Origin: an uncultured Nitrospira sp. | GTDB lineage: Bacteria; Nitrospirota; Nitrospiria; Nitrospirales; Nitrospiraceae | DNA: 64,000 bases | Assembly (NCBI GenBank): GCA_902500995.1 | Contig: CABVSR010000003.1 | Span: 182,943 to 246,942, forward strand | Direction: 5' to 3' | Shown here: positions 36,410-43,323 of the stretch, piece after piece | Numbering within the stretch: the first letter of the stretch is position 1 | How the letters are laid out: every line of letters starts with the position of its first letter | Program-made: the position numbers and the translations under genes | The notes under the pieces: model-generated | Seen by the model: the letters and a program-made list of their open reading frames with translations, nothing else | What the model was told of the DNA's origin: nothing | Database searches by the model: none

Positions 36410-37857
36410 AGGGGCTCAAAGTATTCATTGTCGATGATGAACCGTTGATGCGGCTCTCGATGCTGGACGCCTTGGAAGGCGTCGGGTGCGAGGTCTTGGC
36501 GGCGGCGACCGGCACGGAAGGGCTGGCCGTCCTCGGCACGCGTCAGTTTGACATCGTCATTACCGATTTGCGTCTTCCCGGTGCCGATGGCTTGACGATC
36601 CTAAAGGCCTGCAAAGAACGGAGTCCGACGACCGAAGTCATTTTGATCACGGCTCATGGTTCTGTGGATACGGCGGTGGGGGCCATCAAGCTGGGGGCCT
36701 ACGACTACATTACGAAGCCGTTTCAGATGGACGAACTGCTGCTGATCGTCGAGCGCGTCGGAAAGATTCTCGGGCTGCGGCGGGAAAATCTTGAATTGAA
36801 GGAAGTCTTGGAGGATCGATTCAGTTTCGGCGGCATTCACGGTCGCAATCATCAGATGCGGGCGCTGCTGGAGAAGATCAAGCTCATTGCCGCCACCGAT
36901 TCGCCGGTGTCCCTGGTCGGTGAGCGGGGGACCGGCAAGGAGTTGGTCGCGCACACGATCCATTTGAACAGCCCACGGCGAGATCAGCCCTTAATCAAAA
37001 TGTGCTGCGCCGACATTCCCGATCATCTGCTGGAAGCCGAACTCTTCGGCCACGAAAAAGGCGCCTTAGCCGGCGCGTCGCGCCAACGACGAGGGCGTTT
37101 GGAACTTGCCCATAAGGGAACGTTATTCCTGGACGATGTGGACGCGCTTGCGCCTGCGCTGCAAAAGAAATTATGGGAGGCAGTGCAGGCGCGAAAGTTT
37201 GAACGTGTGGGAGGGCGTGAATCTGTTGACCTGGATGTGCGGATTATTTGCGCGTCGCGACAGGATTTGCAAGAGGCGGTGAGAGAGGGCCGATTCCGCC
37301 AGGATCTCGCCGAGCAGCTTGCTGCCGTTCAGGTGGGTGTGCCGCCGTTGCGCGAGCGACGGGAGGATATCTTGGTCATCGCCGAACATGTGCTGGAATT
37401 GAACTCCGGCGCGCTCAATAAATCCCCCAAGGGATTTTCTCAACCGAGTCGCGAATTGCTCCTGCATTACTCCTTTCCAGGCAATGTCGAAGAATTGGGA
37501 CAGATGGTGGCGCGCGCCGTGGCCTTGGGACGCAACGGGGAGCCGGTGCAGCCCTGGGACCTTTGCGGGTTCCAGACCTGTCCGTATCTCGGAGGGTCGC
37601 CGCAATCGGCTTGTGGGTTTTGCACTGAGGGTCTGTCGGCGAATGCTGAAGCGTCTGAATCCCCGCTCGCCACGACATTGGCCAGTGCGCGAGAAACATT
37701 CGAGAAGGACTACATCGAAGCCGTTTTGAAGCAGGTGGACGGCAGCCGAACGACGGCGGCGGCCGTGTTGGGATTGTCTAGGAAAGCGTTGTGGGACAAG
37801 TGCAAACGGTACGGCATCTCCTCCGCCAAAGGCGAGGCGGAGGAGAAAGACGAGTAA
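36406..37857 (+). CDS. NtrC-family response regulator with atypical GAFTGA loop
   Basis: A 483-residue regulator: receiver domain with Asp54 (VITDLRLPGADG), AAA+ domain with Walker A GERGTGKE and Walker B TLFLDDVD, and a C-terminal Fis-type helix-turn-helix (TTAAAVLGLSRKALWDKC). In place of the sigma-54-contacting GAFTGA, residues 219-224 read GALAGA. Between AAA+ and HTH an added segment carries Cys387, Cys392, Cys403 and Cys406. It is the partner of the overlapping kinase gene. Whether it still activates sigma-54 promoters is doubtful. Confidence 0.92.
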   Translation: MKGLKVFIVDDEPLMRLSMLDALEGVGCEVLAAATGTEGLAVLGTRQFDIVITDLRLPGADGLTILKACKERSPTTEVILITAHGSVDTAVGAIKLGAYDYITKPFQMDELLLIVERVGKILGLRRENLELKEVLEDRFSFGGIHGRNHQMRALLEKIKLIAATDSPVSLVGERGTGKELVAHTIHLNSPRRDQPLIKMCCADIPDHLLEAELFGHEKGALAGASRQRRGRLELAHKGTLFLDDVDALAPALQKKLWEAVQARKFERVGGRESVDLDVRIICASRQDLQEAVREGRFRQDLAEQLAAVQVGVPPLRERREDILVIAEHVLELNSGALNKSPKGFSQPSRELLLHYSFPGNVEELGQMVARAVALGRNGEPVQPWDLCGFQTCPYLGGSPQSACGFCTEGLSANAEASESPLATTLASARETFEKDYIEAVLKQVDGSRTTAAAVLGLSRKALWDKCKRYGISSAKGEAEEKDE

Positions 37858-38964
37858 TTATTCCGCCGGTTCCTGACCGCCTTCCCACAACTTCACGGTG
37901 CGATCCCAGGACGCGCTCGCCAGCCGCAAGCCATCCGGAGAGAGCGCGACTCCGCGCACCGGGCCGCTGTGGGTTTTGTCGGTCCGGAAGTTCCGGCCGG
38001 TCGCAATGTCCCAGAAGCGGATGGTGCTGTCGTCGCCGGAGCTGATCAGTACTTTTCCGTCCGGCGACACGGTCAGGGATCGCACCCAGCCGTTGTGTCC
38101 GCGCAAGACGCGAAGTTCATTCATTGTCGGCATTTCAAAGAAGCGGATGGTGTTGTCACGGCTGCCGGTAATCAGGAGCTTGGCATCGGGGGTGAAAGTC
38201 ATCGCTCCGATCCAGAACTCCATCGGTTTTTGAAATCCGCCGTCGTCTTCGATGAAGAAACCGCGGGTCTCCGTCGAATCTTCAGCCGTTTCCTCCCAGT
38301 GCCCGTTATGGAGGATCTTTTCTTCACCGCTCGGCAGCACTTCCCAAATTCGAATTTTCCCGATATCGGAGCCGCTGGCGAGATGCACGCCATCCGGTGA
38401 GAAGGCCACACAGACCGACCAATGGTGATCGTACTGATCCTTGCCTAGCAGGGTCATGAGGTCGGTTCCGGTCGTGACTTCCCAGATCTTGATGTCTTTA
38501 TTGTGGCTGCCGCGGGCCAGCATGAGCCCGTCGGGGGAGAGCGATAAGCTGCACACATTGTGATCGTAGCGGGTAAACAGGAGCTTGGTCGGCTCGCCGG
38601 TTTTCGGGTTCCAGAGGCGAATCGTTCGATCCTCGCTGCCTGACGCGAGCGTGCGTCCGTCCGGCGTAAAGACCAGGGCTCGAATGTCGGCCGTGTGGCC
38701 GCGCAATGAGCGGAGCAGGCGTCCTGTCTCAATGTCCCAGATGCGGACGTATCGATCCACGCCGCCACTGACGATCGTCTCACCATCCGGCGCATAAGCC
38801 ACCGTCCACACGCCATGCGAATGACCCCGGAACGTTTTGACTTCCCGAAACCCGGCCTTCCAATACTCTAAATGGTCGATAGCGGGTGCATGGGCATTTC
38901 CCCCTTGGGTCGGCACCGGCGGCGCGGATGAAACGGTGGGGGGCGTGGTGGTTGAGTTGCTCAT
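37858..38964 (-). CDS. WD40-repeat protein
   Basis: A 368-residue protein made of seven WD40 repeats (ends such as VRIWDIETG, IRLWNPKTG, IKIWEVTTG, IRFWDIATG, VKLWEGG), enough for one seven-bladed propeller. The first 40 residues are Ser/Thr/Pro-rich and show no clear signal peptide. An insertion between blades four and five (about residues 210-235) is acidic. Such propellers are interaction platforms; no partner is evident. It converges directly on the response regulator gene: the two stop codons are adjacent. Confidence 0.9.
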   Translation of the reverse strand: MSNSTTTPPTVSSAPPVPTQGGNAHAPAIDHLEYWKAGFREVKTFRGHSHGVWTVAYAPDGETIVSGGVDRYVRIWDIETGRLLRSLRGHTADIRALVFTPDGRTLASGSEDRTIRLWNPKTGEPTKLLFTRYDHNVCSLSLSPDGLMLARGSHNKDIKIWEVTTGTDLMTLLGKDQYDHHWSVCVAFSPDGVHLASGSDIGKIRIWEVLPSGEEKILHNGHWEETAEDSTETRGFFIEDDGGFQKPMEFWIGAMTFTPDAKLLITGSRDNTIRFFEMPTMNELRVLRGHNGWVRSLTVSPDGKVLISSGDDSTIRFWDIATGRNFRTDKTHSGPVRGVALSPDGLRLASASWDRTVKLWEGGQEPAE

Positions 38965-39026
38965 AAAAGTCTTGCCTCGTCCCTGCTGTGAGCGGGGGCC
39001 GTCGGCCCCGGCTTGCCCTCCGCGGT

Positions 39027-39056
39027 TTGCAAAAAACGCCGAGGGGTTTGTATAAT
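39027..39056 (+). promoter_or_regulatory. Promoter of the NXR-accessory cluster
   Basis: TTGCAA at 39027-39032 and a consensus TATAAT at 39051-39056, 18 bases apart. The leader to ATG 39158 is about 95 bases. The - strand WD40 gene starts only 63 bases away in the other direction. Confidence 0.65.
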
Positions 39057-39157
39057 CGGCGGTCGTTTCGAGGATCGTAAGAGAAGGACCGGGAGCAAGT
39101 CAAGCGCAGCTCCCCCAGGTGTGAATCCGTTCACTGTAACCGAAGATGTGAGGTTGT

Positions 39158-40189
39158 ATGACTACCGGAGTAGAAGTTTCCAAGCCGTCGATGGAAATCC
39201 GATTTCAGCCGGCCTTACTGCAGGAAGTCATCGATTCCTTCATTGAGAAAACGGAGCGGGAAGGGGACCCGACTTACTATAAGGAATTTCACGAACTGGC
39301 CGATCCGATCTATGAGAAATTTACGCTGGACGATCGGGAGGCGGAGTTCAAGAAACTCTATCAGTATTTGTTCGGGATCTGGGGGTTTTCCGATATCATC
39401 CGTGACGCCTTCAATGAGTTTCCCGATCTCAAGGCTCGAGTCGGCGTCGTCTTGGTCAAGGGCGTACTCAAGGAAGACCAGGAGGGCGTTGACGTACTTC
39501 GCAAGTGGGGATCCGTCGAGCACGATCTGGCCAAGCAGTTCGAGGAAAAGGGCCTGAAGGGAGTCGGGATCAAGCTGATTCCACGCCGCTTTTATGACCC
39601 GGCCTTGACCCGCTATTGCCGTCATGAACTGATGCATATCAACGATATGCTCGATCCGGCCTTCGGTTACGATCCCGACACCAGGGTCGGACAAAACCCC
39701 GGCGAAGAAACCCTCATTCTGCACCGCTACCGCATCCTCTGGAATATCAGTGTCGATAGCCGACTGATTGCGGCCGGCAAAGAGCCGATGCTTCAAAAAG
39801 AAGATCGGTTCAAGGAGTTCCGGTCCTGGTATCGCAAAATTCCACCCGCGCAATTGAAATCCGTGTTCGAAGGGTTGTGGCAGACGAGCTACTTCACCCA
39901 TTCGGAATTGGTGGAGATGGCCACGGATACTCTTCGTATTTTGGATCGCGCCGTGGATGTCGAAGGGGGAGAAATTCCGGAGACCCAAAACAAGGTCATG
40001 CTGATGCCGGGGTTCCCTTGCCCCTTGTGCCGGTTCCCGACGTATACCTGGGTGGAGGACATGGAGACGAAGTTGGAACCCTATATTCTGGACTTCATCC
40101 GTGAAAATCACCCGGGTTGGGACGTTGAATATGGTGCCTGCGATCGTTGCGTAGAAGTCTATAAGCTGCGCGCCGACGGCGTGATGTAG
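39158..40189 (+). CDS. Putative HExxH metalloprotein with C-terminal zinc ribbon
   Basis: A 343-residue soluble protein that I do not recognise as a named family. The centre has RHELMHIND, a HExxH zinc-protease-type motif, followed about 35-45 residues later by HRYRILWNISVDSRL, resembling the downstream helix of minimal gluzincins. The C-terminus has CPLC and, about 45 residues on, CDRC, a likely zinc ribbon. The N-terminal half is acidic and helical. It is followed 12 bases later by the ferredoxin gene and then the TorD-like chaperone, so a part in maturing a molybdenum oxidoreductase is a reasonable inference. No signal peptide. Confidence 0.82.
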   Translation: MTTGVEVSKPSMEIRFQPALLQEVIDSFIEKTEREGDPTYYKEFHELADPIYEKFTLDDREAEFKKLYQYLFGIWGFSDIIRDAFNEFPDLKARVGVVLVKGVLKEDQEGVDVLRKWGSVEHDLAKQFEEKGLKGVGIKLIPRRFYDPALTRYCRHELMHINDMLDPAFGYDPDTRVGQNPGEETLILHRYRILWNISVDSRLIAAGKEPMLQKEDRFKEFRSWYRKIPPAQLKSVFEGLWQTSYFTHSELVEMATDTLRILDRAVDVEGGEIPETQNKVMLMPGFPCPLCRFPTYTWVEDMETKLEPYILDFIRENHPGWDVEYGACDRCVEVYKLRADGVM

Positions 40190-40201
40190 TCGGGGAGCAA
40201 C

Positions 40202-40807
40202 GTGGCCGGTGATCCTCAATACGGGCGTCGGGATTTTCTGAAAGATTCCGTGGTCTCGGTGGCCAAGGCGGCACGGGAATTTGCGATCCATAAGGACGCT
40301 CCCCGCGAACAGCCGGCGGCTCCTCTGCGAATGGATTGGTTGCGGCCTCCGGGGGCTGCCGATGAAGCGACGTTTCTCGAACGTTGCACGCGCTGCGGTG
40401 ATTGCATCAAGGTGTGCCCGCCGGGGGCGATCGTCAGTGATCTTTCGAACGGCACTCCGGTGATCTTCGCCAATCAAGTAGCCTGCGAGCTGTGTGAGGA
40501 TTTTCCCTGCATCGCCGCTTGTGCAACTGATGCGCTTCTCCCGGTGGCCGATAGTCTCGATGTGCGGATGGGTATGGCAACAGTGTCCCATCGTGTTTGT
40601 ACGGCGGGCCAGGGGTGCCACGCCTGCGTATCGAAGTGCCCCGTCGAGGCATTGTCCATGGATTTTCATGCGCTCCGTCTCGTCGTAGAGCAGGCACGCT
40701 GTGTTGGGTGCGGTATGTGCGAGCAGATTTGCAAGACCGTCAATGATCGCATTGCAGTCAAGGTCATCCCGTCGAGAAATCTTTCTGCGGGCAGCATCAG
40801 CTACTGA
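40202..40807 (+). CDS. NapG/NapF-like four-cluster ferredoxin
   Basis: A 201-residue iron-sulfur protein starting at GTG. Four 4Fe-4S sites can be counted: CTRCGDCIKVCP (from Cys62), CELC...C...C, C...CHACVSKCP and CVGCGMCEQIC. The N-terminus has YGRRDFLKDS, a twin-arginine-like motif, but the stretch after it (VVSVAKAAREFAIHKD) is short and weakly hydrophobic. Related to NapG/MauM ferredoxins. In this place it probably serves electron transfer to, or assembly of, nitrite oxidoreductase. Confidence 0.88.
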   Translation: MAGDPQYGRRDFLKDSVVSVAKAAREFAIHKDAPREQPAAPLRMDWLRPPGAADEATFLERCTRCGDCIKVCPPGAIVSDLSNGTPVIFANQVACELCEDFPCIAACATDALLPVADSLDVRMGMATVSHRVCTAGQGCHACVSKCPVEALSMDFHALRLVVEQARCVGCGMCEQICKTVNDRIAVKVIPSRNLSAGSISY

Positions 40808-40903
40808 ATCAATCGTGTGCGAGAGCCATTGAAACGTCAGAGCAGCATGCCAATTCATGAAACATTTGCACGGAGGCGGCGGCAAAAGGGAGAGAGTTCA
40901 TGC

Positions 40904-40932
40904 TTGACATCCCTCCCTCCTTTACCTATCAT
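40904..40932 (+). promoter_or_regulatory. Sigma-70 promoter of the TorD-like chaperone gene
   Basis: TTGACA at 40904-40909, 17-base pyrimidine-rich spacer, TATCAT at 40927-40932. Predicted start near 40939. Confidence 0.75.
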
Positions 40933-40957
40933 ACGCCTCCTGTGCCGCAGGACTCAG

Positions 40958-40991
40958 ATGTTGCGTAGTGTGCGAAAAAAATGCGCAACAT
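40958..40991 (+). promoter_or_regulatory. Inverted repeat in the leader of the TorD-like gene
   Basis: ATGTTGCG (40958-40965) and CGCAACAT (40984-40991) are exact inverted repeats separated by 18 bases. They lie between the promoter and the AGGAG site at 41000-41004. Either an mRNA hairpin near the ribosome binding site or a dimeric operator is possible. Confidence 0.5.
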
Positions 40992-41016
40992 GTTGAGGTG
41001 AGGAGCAAGATTACGT

Positions 41017-41994
41017 ATGACATCGAAACAAGTCGTGCAGCCCACCTCCCCGTCCTCCACCGCAATTGCTTCCCCCAAGGCAGTTCCGATCAAGGATTCG
41101 CCTGCCGTCGAACGAGCGCTCAATCGGAGCAAGATATACCTTCTGTTCTCCTGGAGTTTGTTGTATCCGGAGGACGAAGAATTTTTGGATTACCTGCAGT
41201 GCGGCGAGTTCGTCGAAGACGGTCGCGCGGCATTGGACGGGTTGCGTGTTGCGTTAGATGGTATCGGCGGTGATCGGGCTGTGCAAAAGATCGCCTTGAT
41301 GAAGAAGCAATTCGACCAGATCGAAAAATTGGTTTCCGCGGAGTGTGTCAACTGGCAGATCGGCGATCTGCAAACGGAGCATCGGCGGGTCTTCACCAAC
41401 GTGATCACCTTGGACTGCCCGCCCTACGAAACACTCTTCGGGAACGATCACGTTTTCGCGCAGTCGCACGTCATGGGCGACATTGCGGGATTTTATAAGG
41501 CGTTTGGCGTCGAACTTTCAAAGGACGTGCACGAGCGGCTGGATCACCTCAGCGTCGAGCTCGAATTCATGCATTTCCTGACCTATAAGGAATCGTACTC
41601 GCGCTGCCACGATGGTATCGATAAGACGGAGATCGTGGTCGATGCGCAAAAGAAGTTCGTCAAGAATCACATCGGCCGATGGGTGCCCTTATTCTGCCGG
41701 ATGTTGGCGAAAAAATCGGACGCCGGGTTGTTCAAGCTCATTGCCGACTGTATGTCGGAATGGATGGATTTTGAGGTCGCCTTCCTCGGAGTGACCGTGC
41801 AGCCGTATTCCGAGGCGGACTACAGACCAGCTACCTTCAATGCTCCGGAAGGTCAAACCTACGAGTGCGGGGCGCAAGACAAGGGGAATGAGCTCAGTAT
41901 GTTGCTGAGCGAAGTCGGCGCCGAGTCCTTCATGGACCAGAGGACAAAAGAGAAGGACGGCGAGAAGAGCGAGGGCCCAGTCGGGACTGCGTAG
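41017..41994 (+). CDS. TorD/NarJ-family molybdoenzyme chaperone
   Basis: A 325-residue cytoplasmic helical protein. The core matches the TorD/DmsD family: a YETLFGNDHVFAQ segment, MGDIAGFYKAFGVE, then DHLSVELEFMHFL. These chaperones bind the apo catalytic subunit of DMSO-reductase-family enzymes, guard its Tat signal and assist bis-MGD insertion. It is longer than typical (about 200-230) because of a disordered Ser/Pro-rich N-terminus and a charged tail. Likely client: NxrA, from the neighbouring NxrC-like gene. Confidence 0.9.
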   Translation: MTSKQVVQPTSPSSTAIASPKAVPIKDSPAVERALNRSKIYLLFSWSLLYPEDEEFLDYLQCGEFVEDGRAALDGLRVALDGIGGDRAVQKIALMKKQFDQIEKLVSAECVNWQIGDLQTEHRRVFTNVITLDCPPYETLFGNDHVFAQSHVMGDIAGFYKAFGVELSKDVHERLDHLSVELEFMHFLTYKESYSRCHDGIDKTEIVVDAQKKFVKNHIGRWVPLFCRMLAKKSDAGLFKLIADCMSEWMDFEVAFLGVTVQPYSEADYRPATFNAPEGQTYECGAQDKGNELSMLLSEVGAESFMDQRTKEKDGEKSEGPVGTA

Positions 41995-42000
41995 GAGTTC

Positions 42001-42034
42001 TCGGTTTTCGGGCGGTGCAGCATTCGGTTTTCGG
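42001..42034 (+). promoter_or_regulatory. Direct repeats upstream of the first NxrC-like gene
   Basis: TCGGTTTTCGG occurs exactly twice, at 42001-42011 and 42024-42034, 23 bases from start to start. A -10-like TTATAC lies just after at 42041-42046. This could be an activator site. Confidence 0.45.
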
Positions 42035-42093
42035 TAGACGTTATACGTTCCCAGTTCTTTTTCTTATTAATCTTTCAGAGGAGGGCATACGCA

Positions 42094-43047
42094 ATGAGAC
42101 TGGTGCAGACACGCAATAAGCGTTTGGTGTTTGGCATTCTGTTCTCTGCGCTGATCGTCGGCATTATGTTGACGATCGGGCAGGTGCCTCTCGCGGTCAG
42201 CCAACCGGTGACCATTCCCGTGAAGGCGATCAAGGGGGCAATCCCGATGGACGGTGCAAACCCCATCTGGGAAGGAGTGCCAGGTGTCATCATTCCATTG
42301 AGCGGGCAGACCATCACGACGCCGATGCACCCGAACATTTCGGTGAAGTCGGTGTTTGTGAAGGCCGTCAGCAATGGGAAGGATTTGGGATTGCGCCTTG
42401 ATTGGAGCGATCAGACCAAGAACGATACGGCGATTGGGCCGCAGGATTTTCGTGACCAAGTCGCCATCATGTTCCCGGTCAATACCGCTGGCGCGCCGCC
42501 ATTTCAATGCATGGGCCAGTCCGGTGGGACGGTCAATATCTGGCGTTGGAATGCGGAGTGGCAGAAGGATCTCGGCAAGGATAGCGCCGGAATCTGGGAC
42601 GTTGACGACCAGTATCCCGGCATTTTCTGGGACTACTATTTCGAAGAGCCGGCTGGTGGAGTCACCTATCCGGATCGTATCGGCCGGAGCCTCGGGCCAT
42701 TCAACTCCGGTATTTGGTCCGGTAACATCATGTCCGACCCGACGCTGCGCGTCAGCTCCGTTGAGGATCTGAATGCCAATGGATTCAGCACCTTGACCAC
42801 CCAAGCCCATCAAGATGTGATCGGCAATGGCGTGTGGGAGCCGTCAGGATCCCTCAAGGGCGGTGGATACACCGGCCCGACCTGGCGTGTAGTCGTGAAG
42901 CGTACCTTGGAGACCGGCGATGCGAACGACACCCAGTTCAAGGCAGGAGCCTCTGTGCCAATCGCGTTTGCGGTGTGGGACGGCTCCAACATTGAACGGA
43001 ACGGCATGAAGTCTCTCTCCACCTGGTTCACGCTGAAGTTGCCGTGA
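42094..43047 (+). CDS. NxrC-like haem-b subunit (ethylbenzene-dehydrogenase gamma family), copy 1
   Basis: A 317-residue exported protein with a signal peptide (hydrophobic core about 13-31, cleavage near AVSQ). The mature protein is the EB_dh haem-binding fold of the gamma subunits of EbdC, DdhC, SerC and candidate NxrC. CMGQSGGTVNIWRW contains the Met expected as axial haem ligand, and WRVVVKRTLE and VPIAFAVWDG close the domain. It would hand electrons from NxrB to periplasmic cytochrome c. It has GAGGAGG upstream and its own strong terminator. Confidence 0.9.
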   Translation: MRLVQTRNKRLVFGILFSALIVGIMLTIGQVPLAVSQPVTIPVKAIKGAIPMDGANPIWEGVPGVIIPLSGQTITTPMHPNISVKSVFVKAVSNGKDLGLRLDWSDQTKNDTAIGPQDFRDQVAIMFPVNTAGAPPFQCMGQSGGTVNIWRWNAEWQKDLGKDSAGIWDVDDQYPGIFWDYYFEEPAGGVTYPDRIGRSLGPFNSGIWSGNIMSDPTLRVSSVEDLNANGFSTLTTQAHQDVIGNGVWEPSGSLKGGGYTGPTWRVVVKRTLETGDANDTQFKAGASVPIAFAVWDGSNIERNGMKSLSTWFTLKLP

Positions 43048-43110
43048 GCCAAGCGGTCTGAAGAAGCCGATCCTGCCCCTGTGCCGGGCGGGAATGTGTC
43101 GGAGATGTAA

Positions 43111-43172
43111 AGCAGAGGGCCCCGAGTTCTTGTCAGAAATGGCAAGGTCACTCGGGGCCCTCCTGCTTTTTG
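43111..43172 (+). terminator. Strong terminator of the first NxrC-like gene
   Basis: A 13-bp G/C-rich core stem (43115-43127 with 43150-43162), extended outward by AGCAG/CTGCT around a one-base bulge, followed by TTTTT. The loop has a small inner CTTG/CAAG stem. Confidence 0.9.
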
Positions 43173-43233
43173 CGGGAGACGTGCGATCCGGCTTTACGAC
43201 GAGCGGAATTTCTTGCGCCGCGGAGGCGGAGGG

Positions 43234-43263
43234 TTGCTTTCGGAGCGGGGCGGAGTGTATAAA
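43234..43263 (+). promoter_or_regulatory. Promoter upstream of the radical SAM gene
   Basis: TTGCTT at 43234-43239 and TATAAA at 43258-43263 with an 18-base spacer. A second AT-rich TAATATAAAGAT element lies at about 43304-43315, very close to the ATG at 43324, which has no clear Shine-Dalgarno sequence. Confidence 0.5.
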
Positions 43264-43323
43264 CCGATACGGTAGCACTCGTCTGAAAACACTGATTTTC
43301 CTGCTTAATATAAAGATAATTTT

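Noticed and set aside
39215..40885. 556-codon - strand frame opposite the HExxH and ferredoxin genes
   Set aside because: The + strand frames carry four Fe-S motifs and HExxH; the - frame runs through two genes and has no motif.
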